This document shows, piece by piece, positions 33,873-43,204 of a stretch of DNA of 64,000 nt. Made by a program: the position numbers and the translations under genes. A model generated the notes under the pieces. It saw only the letters and a program-made list of their open reading frames with translations, searched no databases and was not told the origin of the DNA. The DNA comes from Leifsonia sp. ZF2019 (GTDB taxonomy: Bacteria; Actinomycetota; Actinomycetes; Actinomycetales; Microbacteriaceae). Location of the stretch: assembly GCF_019924635.1 (NCBI RefSeq), contig NZ_CP065037.1, forward strand, positions 310,001 to 374,000. The letters run 5' to 3'. Positions within the stretch are counted from its first letter, which is position 1. Every line of letters starts with the position of its first letter.

Positions 33873-36656
33873 CTAGCGGACGTTGCCGTAGATCCAGGCG
33901 GTATTGGTCGGCGTCAGCCGGCAGCGTAGGCTGAGCTGGTCGTCCTCCGACCACGCACCGGTCGTCGGATCCTGGCGGACGAGCGCGATCGTGATCGGCT
34001 GGACCGAACCGTTGGCGGCGGCTCCGCTGGTGAGCGCGCTGCGTGGGATGACGACCTCGATGCGTCCCGTTGTCGGATCCCATTGCGGTGCGATGACGGA
34101 CGTGATCGACGAGTCGGCCGTCCACGCTCCTCCGCTGAGCGAGAAGTGGGCGTAGTTCGTCGAGTCCGACCACCGTCCCACCATGTACGCAGCTGGTCGG
34201 GGCAGGGTCGCGCCGTACATCGCCGTCGTGCTCGTCGTGGTGGAACTGCTGCCCGAGTAGTCGCCGGCATAGACGTTGACGGCGAACTTCGGCGTCGTGT
34301 TGTAGCCGGGGAGGGTCCCCGACGCGTTGTCGATGCGGATGTAGATGTTGTTGGCATCGTTGGCGATGGCGACGTTCTTGATGTCCGTGTTCGCGTCGCC
34401 GCTGGTCTCGTTCCCGACCTTCGAGACGAAGTACGGGATCGGGTTCCACTGGGGCCAGTCTCCTGTGGTCCCCGAGCTCACCGTGAGGCTGGCGTTGGAG
34501 CCGGCGTCGCTGATGGGCGCGTAGGTCCGAGTGTCGGCCTGGTGGGTGTAGACGAGTGCCGCGAGCACGTACCAGGCGCCGGTGACCGGTTCCACCATCG
34601 TGGAGATGATCGGCTTCTGGCTCACATTGGAGACGGCCTCCCCGGGCGGCATGTAGCCCGCTGCGGTGCGCGTGACGTACCAGGTGAGCCGGTTGAGCGC
34701 GTCGGTGGTGTTGCCCGTGTACGTGTCGTCGATCGCCGCGTACATCGACATCTGGGGCCAGGACGGTTCAGCGGCCAACGCTTCGTTGCCCGCAGGGCTG
34801 TATGGCGACGTGTAGTAGAAGTTGTCTCCTTGGTACCGCGCCAGCCCGTAGGTGTCGTGGGTGAGGGTCGAGATGATCTTCGACAGGTGCGAGACGGCGC
34901 GACTGCTGCTCGGGTCGACGACCCCCGAGACCATCAGCATGTCGGACGACGAATCGATCGTCGTCCTGCCCGTGTTGTCGGCGTTCACCGCTCGGTTGTA
35001 GTAGCCGTCGGGCGAGTTCCACATGCCGGCGGGTGAATTGAGCGAGCTCGTCTGCAACGCGGTGGCAATGGATCCTGCGGCATGGCTCCACGTGTCCGCA
35101 TCCGTGGTGTCGCTCTTGCTTTGCGCGACGGATTCGGCAGCCCGCAGGCCACTGACGTAGAGGGCCTGGGTGAAGGCGTTGTACTCCTGTGTCTCCTCCC
35201 AGATGGACGCGTCCTTCGGGCCGAGCCCGTTGCTCGCGATGTTGTTCGACACGAAGTTCGCGGCCTTCTGGATCTCCGGCCAGACCGCGTCCCGGAATCC
35301 GGTGTCACCGGTCTGGATCCAGTGCCGGTAAGCGCCGATGAGGAAGATGCCGACACTGTCGAGTTCCGGCTCGACGAAGCTCACGTGCTGACCGGTCCAG
35401 TTGTCGTAGGTCGTGCCGAAGGAGCCGTCGGCGTATTGGACGCTCGCCAGCCAGCGGAAGTACTTGTCGGCCTCCGCGTGATGCCCGGCGCTGTCCAGAG
35501 CGAGCGCGGTGACCGCGGAGTCGCGAACCCAGCTCTTGTAGCCGTAGGCGATCGGGTTGGTGGCGGCCGGCCACACTCCGAGGACCGGGCTCTGGGACTG
35601 CTTGATCGAGACGAGCGCCCGGTCGAATGCGGTCGAAAGGCCGGTATCCGTGAAGTTGCTCGTCGTACGAGATCCTGCTGCGAGCCAGTTGGAGTATGCC
35701 GTCGTGGTGTTGTTCAGCCAGTAGGTTCCGGTATGCGCCCGCGCCGCATCGGCAGCAGCGTTCGCGTTGCCGGCTGTGTCGGCGATCGCCAGGTAGAAGG
35801 AAGCGGTCGCGTCGCCGCCGGCGGGAACGTTGACCCTCTTGTTGATGGCGAGGTCGACGTTCATCGCGCTGACGGAGCTGTTGTTCGCCAGTGTGCCGTT
35901 GTTGTCGAAGGTGTACCACGGAGCGACGGACGCGCTCGTCAGCGTGGAGTTGTTGTCGTCGCCGACCTGGTGCCCGTCGGCGCCGTCGAGCGCGCCGAGA
36001 GTCACGTGGTACTGACCGCTGGCCGACATGTCCGCGTCGGCGGCGGTGCGTGTCGCATCCCAGGACGCCGTGACGTTCTGGCCGGAGGATCCGGTGTTGT
36101 TGAGGTGGACAGCATCGAGGACGTTCAGGTTCACCGCACTGGTGCCCGGGTTGTGGAGACGGTACTGGACGACGAGGAAATGCTGGTTCGGTACGAACGC
36201 GTAATCCCGGCCGATGGTGACGGTGGTGGCTGACCCGTTGTAGGCGCCGTAGTCACTGCGGAGGACGCCGCCCGAGTCGATGTAGCCGGTCGCACTGCCG
36301 AAATCGTGGACCTGGTCGTACTTGTTGCCGTTCGTCTCGTCGCGGAAGAACCCGGTGTAGTCGACGATCTGGTTGACCGCGGAAGCGGAGGTCGCGCCGG
36401 CGGGGGAGTAGTGGAGTTCGCCGAGTCGCGGGCCGTACTGCGTATTGGAGTCGGTCTGGGCCAGCTGCGGAGCCATCCAGATGCCCGTGGTGTCCGTCCA
36501 ATTGTTCATGTAGAGGCTGCGGGCGGTCTCGGTGGAGGGCTGCGTAGGTGACGTTGCCGAAGCGTGTGTCGGTGCCGCGACCACGCTGAGCGCGGTCGCG
36601 CTGAGCAGGGCGAGCGCGACGACGGGTGCGAGTCGCGAGGTGAGTCTGTGTTTCAT
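33873..36656 (-). CDS. Secreted GH15 glucodextranase/glucoamylase-like enzyme
   Basis: 927 residues. ATG 36656 is chosen because AAGGAGG precedes it, and the signal peptide then starts MKHRLTSRLAPVVALALL. An N-terminal beta-sandwich (about 40-320) precedes the (alpha/alpha)6 GH15 barrel: WVRDSAVTALALD, the VEPELDSVG segment, and SIWEETQEYNAFTQALYV, which holds the probable general acid Glu; the base is probably the Glu in ALAAEPSWPQMSMY. A C-terminal beta domain (from about 745) resembles sugar-binding modules of secreted glucodextranases. It would trim glucose from dextran or starch ends outside the cell; the dextran neighbours favour alpha-1,6 links (inference). Divergent from the GH66 gene. 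Confidence 0.85.
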   Translation of the reverse strand: MKHRLTSRLAPVVALALLSATALSVVAAPTHASATSPTQPSTETARSLYMNNWTDTTGIWMAPQLAQTDSNTQYGPRLGELHYSPAGATSASAVNQIVDYTGFFRDETNGNKYDQVHDFGSATGYIDSGGVLRSDYGAYNGSATTVTIGRDYAFVPNQHFLVVQYRLHNPGTSAVNLNVLDAVHLNNTGSSGQNVTASWDATRTAADADMSASGQYHVTLGALDGADGHQVGDDNNSTLTSASVAPWYTFDNNGTLANNSSVSAMNVDLAINKRVNVPAGGDATASFYLAIADTAGNANAAADAARAHTGTYWLNNTTTAYSNWLAAGSRTTSNFTDTGLSTAFDRALVSIKQSQSPVLGVWPAATNPIAYGYKSWVRDSAVTALALDSAGHHAEADKYFRWLASVQYADGSFGTTYDNWTGQHVSFVEPELDSVGIFLIGAYRHWIQTGDTGFRDAVWPEIQKAANFVSNNIASNGLGPKDASIWEETQEYNAFTQALYVSGLRAAESVAQSKSDTTDADTWSHAAGSIATALQTSSLNSPAGMWNSPDGYYNRAVNADNTGRTTIDSSSDMLMVSGVVDPSSSRAVSHLSKIISTLTHDTYGLARYQGDNFYYTSPYSPAGNEALAAEPSWPQMSMYAAIDDTYTGNTTDALNRLTWYVTRTAAGYMPPGEAVSNVSQKPIISTMVEPVTGAWYVLAALVYTHQADTRTYAPISDAGSNASLTVSSGTTGDWPQWNPIPYFVSKVGNETSGDANTDIKNVAIANDANNIYIRIDNASGTLPGYNTTPKFAVNVYAGDYSGSSSTTTSTTAMYGATLPRPAAYMVGRWSDSTNYAHFSLSGGAWTADSSITSVIAPQWDPTTGRIEVVIPRSALTSGAAANGSVQPITIALVRQDPTTGAWSEDDQLSLRCRLTPTNTAWIYGNVR

Positions 36657-36696
36657 CGACGCCTCCTTGGGTCGACAGGGGAGGGGAACAGGGCGA

Positions 36697-36725
36697 GTCT
36701 TGACCCCCTCGGTTAGTTCTGTCAA
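36697..36725 (-). promoter_or_regulatory. GH15 promoter with overlapping operator
   Basis: On the minus strand the -35 is TTGACA, then 17 bp, then CAAGAC as a weak -10. The -35 lies in TTGACAGAACTAA (36713-36725), an inverted copy of the sequence at the GH66 promoter 80 bp away. The ROK repressor is the likely ligand. Confidence 0.55.
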
Positions 36726-36794
36726 GCAAGTAAATGAACCAATTTCTGAGTGATGTGGCGCGAAGAAGCTTCGCAAAAGTCGATGGATATTTGA

Positions 36795-36823
36795 TTGACA
36801 GAACTAATTGACGCCGTCATGAT
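36795..36823 (+). promoter_or_regulatory. GH66 promoter with overlapping operator
   Basis: -35 TTGACA, 17 bp, -10 CATGAT. The operator-like TTGACAGAACTAA (36795-36807) covers the -35 and is identical over 13 bp to the one at the GH15 promoter. A start near 36830 rules out coding starts upstream of it and supports ATG 36878. Confidence 0.6.
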
Positions 36824-36877
36824 GTGAACTACTCGACCCTTGGGGGCACAACGATGTCACGCCTTAGGAGCACGAAA

Positions 36878-39487
36878 ATGTCACACACTCCCGCTGTCCG
36901 GGCACGGCGCGTTCGAAACGTCCTGACGGGCGGCCTCGCTGCAGTCGCCACCATTGCCTCGCTCCTCGTCGGGTCCGCCGCATACGCGTCGGGAGGGACC
37001 CCGACTCTCACCAGCGCATACGTCAGCCAGGCCCGGTACGCGCCCGGCGCGTCCGTCACCGTGACAGCAGTCGTCGCCGAGACCAGTGGCGCCGGTTCCT
37101 GGTCTGGTCCTGTCGGATTCACGGTGTCGCACCTCGGCAGCACCGTGGCCACCGGGACAGCGACCGCGAATGTGGCAGCCAACGGCACCCAATCGGTCAC
37201 CTGGAACACCACGGCCCCGAGCGCGGACTTCACCGGGTACCTGGTCACAGTGACGGCGGGAGCATCCACCACCCAGACCGCGATCGACGTGTCCAGCGAC
37301 TGGAAGCACTTCCCCCGATTCGCCGCCCTCACCACGTATCCGTCCGGCACGACCACGGCGCAAGCGCAAGCCGATGTCGATCAGCTGGTCCGCGAGTATC
37401 ACATCAACGCCTTCCAGTTCTACGACTGGATGTGGCGTCACGAGAACCCGATCGAACGCAACGCCAACGGCACCCTCGCATCGACCTGGACCGCTTGGAA
37501 CGGAGACGTCATCTCGCCGACGACCGTCCAGAACTACATCCTCGCCGTGCACAACGACAGCGCCGCGGCGATGCCGTACTCGATGTCGTATGCAGCCCTG
37601 CAGAACTACCAGAGTGTGTCGGGGGTGGACCCGAACTGGGCTCTGAAGTACGCGTCCACCGGCCAGCCGTGGGCCTTCGAGATGAAGCCCAACCAACCCA
37701 GCACGAACCTCTACATGTTCAACCCCGCGAACACCAGCTGGCAGAACTACATCACCGCCAAGTACGTCGACGAGGCGAACACGATGGGGTTCGACGGGGT
37801 GCACCTCGACCAGCTCGGCAACTGGGGCGCGATGACCGACACCTCGAACAACCCCGTCGATCTCCCGTCGGGCCTCGCCTCACTCGTGGCCGCATCCCGA
37901 AGCGCACTGGGCACGGGCAAGGCGCTCGGGTTCAACGCCGTCGACGGATACGGCGGCGACAACGTCGCCAGTGGAAAGCAGACCGACTACCTGTACAGCG
38001 AGCTCTGGGACAACCATGAGACCTATACGGCGATGAAGACCTACCTGGACACGCAGAAGAACGAATCGGCAGGCATCCCCTCGGTCATCGCGGCCTACCC
38101 GAACACCAAGGATGACGCCGGCCCCACGTACGAAGCCGAGAACGCGACCCTGAGCAGCGGCCTCACCGTCGACTCCGACCACGCCGGCTACACCGGCACC
38201 GGATTCGTCGCCAACTACGGCAACACCGGCGACACGGTCACGTTCACGATCACCGCCCCCGAGACCCGCCGCTACAGCCTCGTCTTCCGATACGCGAACG
38301 GCGCGGCGGGCGACGCCACACGCAGCGTCGCCGTCGACGGAACGACCCTGGGCAACGTCACCATGCCCACCGACGGCAACTGGAACAACTGGCACTACGA
38401 CGCGGATATCGTCACGCCCACCCTCACAGCGGGGACGCACACGGTCACCATCTCCGTCGGCAGCAGCAACACCGGATTCGTGAACCTCGACAATCTCGTC
38501 CTCGGGACCCTCGACACCAACTCCGTCGAACTCGAAGACGCCGCCATCGCCGCCTCCGGTGCAACGAACATCGGGATGGCGCAAGGCGACTCGATGCTGT
38601 CCGCGCCGTACTTCCCCGACCACGACAAGCAGATGACCAACGCTCTGCGTGCGTGGGAGAAGAACTACTACGACTTCATCACCGCGTACGAGAACCTTCT
38701 CTACGGCCCGGATGTGCACTCCGTCGACTCCGGGTCGCAGTTCCTCTCGATCGCGGGCGTAGCGACCTCCGGTGACGCTTCGGCGAACACCGTCTGGACC
38801 GACCTGAAGAAGACGTCCAGCGACGATGTCGTTCAGCTCGTCAATCTGCTCGGGAACGACAACACCTGGCGCGACGCGGGTAAGGCCACGCCGCCGGCGC
38901 AGACGAACCTGGCGGTCAAGTACTACATCGGGCCGAACGAGTCGCCGACGGCGGTGCACGTCGCCACGCCGGACAGCAACAACGATTCCAGCACGAACCT
39001 GAGCTACACCATCGGCACCGATGGCAACGGCCGTTACATCAGCTTCACTGTGCCGAAACTGAATGTCTGGGACATGATCTACATCGACCGCGGCTTCACC
39101 ACGCCGAGCGGCAACCAGTACGAGGCCGAGAACGCTGTGCTGACCAACGTCACCACCAACACCGACCACGCGGGTTACACCGGAAACGGATTCGTCGACA
39201 ACTTCTATCAGACCAGCAGCGGTGTGTCCTTCACCGTCAGCGCAGCGACGAGTGGCAACTACCACCTCACGCTCCGGTACGGCAACGGCGGCTCCACGGC
39301 GACGCGAATCGTCGCCGTCGACGGTCAGCAGGTAGCCACGCCGACCTTCCCTGCGCAGGGCACCTGGGACTCCTGGACCACAGTGTCCGTACCGGTCACA
39401 CTCACGCCGGGCCTCCATACGGTCGTCATCTGGTGCACCGGGGGCTCGGGAGCGATCAACCTCGACAACCTCACCGTCGGGCCCTGA
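36878..39487 (+). CDS. Secreted GH66 dextranase / CITase-like enzyme with two CBM35
   Basis: 869 residues. ATG 36878 follows TAGGAG and opens a signal peptide (to about residue 40). After an immunoglobulin-like domain comes the GH66 barrel: nucleophile Asp311 in GVHLDQLGN and acid/base Glu375 in YSELWDNHETY. One CBM35 (about 417-543, from YEAENATLSSG) is inserted inside the catalytic part, as in cycloisomaltooligosaccharide glucanotransferases. A second CBM35 (about 748-869) ends the protein. GH66 enzymes cut dextran or cyclise its fragments; the inserted CBM35 favours the cyclising type, but both are possible. No wall anchor. Confidence 0.88.
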   Translation: MSHTPAVRARRVRNVLTGGLAAVATIASLLVGSAAYASGGTPTLTSAYVSQARYAPGASVTVTAVVAETSGAGSWSGPVGFTVSHLGSTVATGTATANVAANGTQSVTWNTTAPSADFTGYLVTVTAGASTTQTAIDVSSDWKHFPRFAALTTYPSGTTTAQAQADVDQLVREYHINAFQFYDWMWRHENPIERNANGTLASTWTAWNGDVISPTTVQNYILAVHNDSAAAMPYSMSYAALQNYQSVSGVDPNWALKYASTGQPWAFEMKPNQPSTNLYMFNPANTSWQNYITAKYVDEANTMGFDGVHLDQLGNWGAMTDTSNNPVDLPSGLASLVAASRSALGTGKALGFNAVDGYGGDNVASGKQTDYLYSELWDNHETYTAMKTYLDTQKNESAGIPSVIAAYPNTKDDAGPTYEAENATLSSGLTVDSDHAGYTGTGFVANYGNTGDTVTFTITAPETRRYSLVFRYANGAAGDATRSVAVDGTTLGNVTMPTDGNWNNWHYDADIVTPTLTAGTHTVTISVGSSNTGFVNLDNLVLGTLDTNSVELEDAAIAASGATNIGMAQGDSMLSAPYFPDHDKQMTNALRAWEKNYYDFITAYENLLYGPDVHSVDSGSQFLSIAGVATSGDASANTVWTDLKKTSSDDVVQLVNLLGNDNTWRDAGKATPPAQTNLAVKYYIGPNESPTAVHVATPDSNNDSSTNLSYTIGTDGNGRYISFTVPKLNVWDMIYIDRGFTTPSGNQYEAENAVLTNVTTNTDHAGYTGNGFVDNFYQTSSGVSFTVSAATSGNYHLTLRYGNGGSTATRIVAVDGQQVATPTFPAQGTWDSWTTVSVPVTLTPGLHTVVIWCTGGSGAINLDNLTVGP

Positions 39488-39538
39488 GTGCGAGTCCTAC
39501 GGCACGGGCGCTGGAGCTCGAGAGTGCGGTTCAGCGCG

Positions 39539-40702
39539 TCAGCGCCTTTCCGCTCCGGGATGCGTGCCGAGCACGTAGGTCTGGATGGCGATGACGGCAG
39601 CCCCGCGGCACCATTCGAGATTGTCGCCGGAGGTGGCGACGAGATCGAGGCGCTTCGCCCGCGGGTCGCGGTCGGCTGCGATTCCCTGGTCGACCGCCTC
39701 GCGTGCGATCTCGACGAGGCGGACGCCTTCGCCGCCGAGGATGATGCGTTCGGGGACGGTGAGGTTGGCGATGGCGGCGAGGAGGCGGCCGAGGCCCCGG
39801 CCGGCATCGTCGACGACGCGGTGAGCGGCGGGCTCACCGGCCACGGCCAGGTCGAGCGCCTCGTCGTACCCGACCTCGCGTCCGAGCGCGGCGCTCACTT
39901 CATGGGTAATGGCTCCTTGCGTGAGAACGCTGCGTGCGCATCCCCGGTGGCCTGCGGGGCAGAGCGGACCGAACGGGTCCAGCGGCCAGTGTCCGATGAG
40001 TCCGATGCCGGTGTCCTCGTCGGCGACGATGCCGTCGTGGATGACGAGGCCGTACCCGATCCCGACGCCGAGGGTGATGACGGCGAAGCGGTCGAGCCCG
40101 CGTCCGTAGCCGAACCAGTGCTCGGCTTCGGTGAAGGCGACGACGTCGTTCTCGATGATCGTCGAGATGCCGGTGCGCGCCTCGATCATGTCGACGAGCG
40201 GGACGTCCTCCCATTCGAGGAAGGCGGCGCTCGCCACGGTGGAGTTGTGGGCGATTCGGCCGCCGAGGCCGACCCCGATCGCAGTGACCCGTGGGACTGT
40301 GCCCGCGAGCCGCTCGGCGACCTGGGCGATCGCATCTGCAACGGACTCCGGGTCGCGCGAGCTGAAGGATGCGCGGTCGGCGCTGATCACGTTGGCACGA
40401 AGATCGGTGGCGACCCCCTGAACGTCATCGGCCGTGAGCTTCATCCCGATGAAGTGGCGGGAGTCCGGCACGATGTCGAGCGGGCGTGATGGGCGGCCGG
40501 TGCGACCCTCCGTGAGCTCGCCGGTCTCGACCAGCAGCCCGCTCTCGATAAGAGGAGCACTCAAGCGCGTCAGCGATCCTGGGGAGAGATCGAGCCGGCG
40601 TGCGATGTCGCTTCGTGAGAGGGGTCCATTGATCAGCACTTCGAGTGCGACCGAACGGGAGGCACCCGTCCCGGGCGTCCATGAGGGAGCGCTAATCGTC
40701 AC
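39539..40702 (-). CDS. ROK-family transcriptional repressor
   Basis: 387 residues. The N-terminal winged helix (SRSDIARRLDLSPGSLTRLS) binds DNA and the ROK sugar-kinase-like domain senses sugar. The ROK cysteine motif is degenerate (CPAGHRGCARS where CxCGxxGCxE is usual), so zinc binding may be altered. GTG 40702 is used with AAAGG upstream; upstream in-frame starts (GTG 40729, TTG 40756) overlap the operator-like promoter region. It is convergent with GH66 and divergent from the importer operon. Shared sites suggest it represses GH15, GH66 and itself. Confidence 0.87.
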   Translation of the reverse strand: MTISAPSWTPGTGASRSVALEVLINGPLSRSDIARRLDLSPGSLTRLSAPLIESGLLVETGELTEGRTGRPSRPLDIVPDSRHFIGMKLTADDVQGVATDLRANVISADRASFSSRDPESVADAIAQVAERLAGTVPRVTAIGVGLGGRIAHNSTVASAAFLEWEDVPLVDMIEARTGISTIIENDVVAFTEAEHWFGYGRGLDRFAVITLGVGIGYGLVIHDGIVADEDTGIGLIGHWPLDPFGPLCPAGHRGCARSVLTQGAITHEVSAALGREVGYDEALDLAVAGEPAAHRVVDDAGRGLGRLLAAIANLTVPERIILGGEGVRLVEIAREAVDQGIAADRDPRAKRLDLVATSGDNLEWCRGAAVIAIQTYVLGTHPGAERR

Positions 40703-40742
40703 GCCGACCGCCTTTCTCTGTTCCCTCACTCTCGCATAGCCA

Positions 40743-40758
40743 GATTGTTTCGTCAATC
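40743..40758. promoter_or_regulatory. Candidate ROK operator at its own promoter
   Basis: On the minus strand GATTGACGAAACAATC, itself an inverted repeat (GATTG/CAATC), resembles GATTGACAGAACTAATT at the GH66 promoter. It overlaps a TTGACG -35, so the gene is probably autoregulated. Confidence 0.5.
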
Positions 40759-40796
40759 AACGAATCGAGGGCGGGAATGTGGGCGAAAGTCGGAAG

Positions 40797-40825
40797 TTGA
40801 CACCGAGTTCTTTTTGCTCTAGAAA
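40797..40825 (+). promoter_or_regulatory. Promoter of the isomaltooligosaccharide importer operon
   Basis: TTGACA, 17 bp, TAGAAA (followed by TAATT), 60 bp ahead of the binding-protein start. CCGAGTTC following the -35 shares little with the ROK site, so regulation here may differ or act from the neighbouring operator. Confidence 0.5.
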
Positions 40826-40887
40826 TAATTCACACCAAGAGGCGCTCGAGCTGAGCGCTCCGGTCACCCTTTGACAGGAGAACTGCA

Positions 40888-42177
40888 ATGAAGCGTTCCA
40901 CCGCACTGGCCGGCTCTGCGGCGATGGCCGCCGCCATCGCGCTCGTCGTGGCCGGCTGCTCGTCCCCGTCGGCCGGATCCTCGACCGACGGCTCGTCCAG
41001 CAACCCCGTCACCCTGACATTCTGGGGATCCTACGGAAACGGCGGCAACTCCACCCAGGAGGATGCGCTGAACAAGACCCTGATTCCCGCCTTCGAGAAG
41101 GCCAACCCCGGCATCAAGGTCGACTACGTCGACATCCCGTACGACAGCCTGCTCCAGAAGCTGACCACGAGCGCGGCCGGCGGCACGCTGCCCGACCTGG
41201 TCCGGTCCGACATCGGCTGGGTGCCTCAGCTGGGCCAGCTCGGCGTTCTCACGCCGCTGTCCGACAGTATGAGCGACTTCGGCACCCTCTCGAAGGCGAC
41301 GTACCCGGGCTCGCTCGCGACCAACAAGTACAACGGCAAGTACTACGGGCTCCCGCTCGACGCCAACACCCGCGTGCTGATCACCTCGCAGAAGGCTCTG
41401 GATGCGGCCGGGATGAGCACTCCGCCGGCGACCTTCGACGACCTGAAGCAGATGGCGGCGAAACTCAAGGGCACCGGAGTGTCCGTCTTCGCCGACGGAG
41501 GGCTGGGCGGCTGGAACATCTACCCGTGGATCTGGTCGAACGGCGGCAGCATCACGAACTCCGGCCTGACCAAGGCCACCGGCTACCTGAACGGAGACAA
41601 GTCGGTGGCGGCCATCCAGATGCTCGTCGATCTGTACAAGGAGGGACAGATCCCGAACCTGATCACGGGCAACCAGGGTGCGACCTCCACGTCGGACGGC
41701 CTGCCGACCGGCAAATACGCGACCATCCTCGATGGCCCGTGGATGAAGGGCATCTGGGCCGGACAGTACAAGGACTTCAAGCCGGTCTACGCACCGGTGC
41801 CCCACGGCGACGGACCGTCGACCAGCGTCGTGGGCGGCGAGGACATCGTGCTCACCGCATCGTCGAAGCACCAGGCCGCGGCCGAGAAGTTCATCCGCTT
41901 CACGCAATCCGAGTCGTTCCAGATCGAGATGGCGAAGACCGGTCAGATGACCGTGATTCCGGCATACGCATCCAAGCAGGCCGCCATCGACCCGTACTAC
42001 ACGATGTACGCGGACCAGCTGAAGACGGCGAAAGCGCGCCTGGCGATCCCGCAGGGGGCGAAGGTCGACAACATCCTCAGCACCGCGCTGACCCCGGCAT
42101 TCACGGGATCCACCAGCGTCAAGGATGCGCTCACCACGGCGGCCCAGCAGATCGATCCGCTGCTGACCGGCAAGTGA
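40888..42177 (+). CDS. Extracellular sugar-binding lipoprotein of the dextran locus
   Basis: A 429-residue CUT1 solute-binding protein. ATG 40888 with AGGAG. The signal peptide ends in the lipobox VAGC, then a Ser-rich linker, then the fold (VTLTFWGSYGNGGN; LDGPWMKGIW is a ligand-site tryptophan region). It would deliver isomaltooligosaccharides or their cyclic forms to the two permeases. First gene of a tightly overlapping five-gene operon ending at 47464. Confidence 0.92.
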   Translation: MKRSTALAGSAAMAAAIALVVAGCSSPSAGSSTDGSSSNPVTLTFWGSYGNGGNSTQEDALNKTLIPAFEKANPGIKVDYVDIPYDSLLQKLTTSAAGGTLPDLVRSDIGWVPQLGQLGVLTPLSDSMSDFGTLSKATYPGSLATNKYNGKYYGLPLDANTRVLITSQKALDAAGMSTPPATFDDLKQMAAKLKGTGVSVFADGGLGGWNIYPWIWSNGGSITNSGLTKATGYLNGDKSVAAIQMLVDLYKEGQIPNLITGNQGATSTSDGLPTGKYATILDGPWMKGIWAGQYKDFKPVYAPVPHGDGPSTSVVGGEDIVLTASSKHQAAAEKFIRFTQSESFQIEMAKTGQMTVIPAYASKQAAIDPYYTMYADQLKTAKARLAIPQGAKVDNILSTALTPAFTGSTSVKDALTTAAQQIDPLLTGK

Positions 42178-42181
42178 CCTC

Positions 42182-43204
42182 GTGAGCACGGCCACAGCAG
42201 ACACCTCAGGCGCGGCGGGAAGCACTCCCGCCGCGCCGCGGCCCTCCACCGCCCCTGGCCGCCGTTCGGCACCGCCGGCGCAGCGATCGCCACGGCCGCG
42301 ACGGCCGATGACGGCCGGTCGCGTGCTGACCCGCGCGACGCCCTACCTCTTCATCGCCCCCGGGTTTCTCCTCTTCGCCGCGCTGATCCTCGTGCCCATC
42401 GCGCAGGCCGTGCAGATGAGCTTCTACGACTGGAAGGTCATCGCCGGGGCGGTCAGCCAGTTCATCGGTCTGGACAACTACATCCGGGCGTTCTCGGACG
42501 ATCATTTCTGGCTGAGCCTCGCGAACAGCGGCATCTACATGCTCTTCACGGTGCCACCGCAGATCGTCATCGGCTTGTTCATCGCTCTTCTGCTCAAGCA
42601 GAAGAGCCCGACTCAGCCGGTGTTCCGGGTGCTCTTCTATCTGCCGGTCGTCACGAGCTGGGTCGTGGTGTCGCTGCTCTTCAAGTACCTCTTCGCCGAC
42701 GGCGGCCTCATCAACTTCACGCTGCACGACTTCCTGCACCTGATGAACTCCGACGTCTCCTGGCTTTCCGGCCGATGGACGGCCCTGGTCGCGATCTGCG
42801 CGCTGGGCGTCTGGAAAGGCGTCGGCTGGTCGATGATGATCTTCCTCGCCGCGTTGCAGGGAGTGCCCCGTGCGCTCGAGGAGGCTGCGATGATGGACGG
42901 CGCCGGCCGCTGGCAACGCTTCCGTACCGTCACCGTCCCGGCCATCTGGCCCACGCTCCTGTTCGTCACGGTGATGCTCGTGATCGGCGGCTTCAACGTC
43001 TTCACGTCGGTGCTCCTGATGACCGGCGGTGGACCAGGCGGCGCGACCGATGTCGTCCTCACCTACATGTACAACCAGGCGTTCACGTTCCTCGACTTCG
43101 GCTACGGTTCCGCTCTCGCCGTGATCCTGTCCGTGATCGTCTTCGTGCTCGCCATCGTCCAGCTGCGCGTGTTCCGCGACCGCAGCGGAGAGGATCTCGC
43201 ATGA
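42182..43204 (+). CDS. Sugar ABC transporter permease (MalF-like) of the dextran locus
   Basis: A 340-residue inner-membrane permease, starting at GTG 42182 four bases after the binding-protein stop. The first 45 residues are a low-complexity Ala/Pro/Arg cytoplasmic tail. The EAA loop is LEEAAMMDGAGRWQRF. Overlaps the next gene by ATGA. Confidence 0.92.
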   Translation: MSTATADTSGAAGSTPAAPRPSTAPGRRSAPPAQRSPRPRRPMTAGRVLTRATPYLFIAPGFLLFAALILVPIAQAVQMSFYDWKVIAGAVSQFIGLDNYIRAFSDDHFWLSLANSGIYMLFTVPPQIVIGLFIALLLKQKSPTQPVFRVLFYLPVVTSWVVVSLLFKYLFADGGLINFTLHDFLHLMNSDVSWLSGRWTALVAICALGVWKGVGWSMMIFLAALQGVPRALEEAAMMDGAGRWQRFRTVTVPAIWPTLLFVTVMLVIGGFNVFTSVLLMTGGGPGGATDVVLTYMYNQAFTFLDFGYGSALAVILSVIVFVLAIVQLRVFRDRSGEDLA

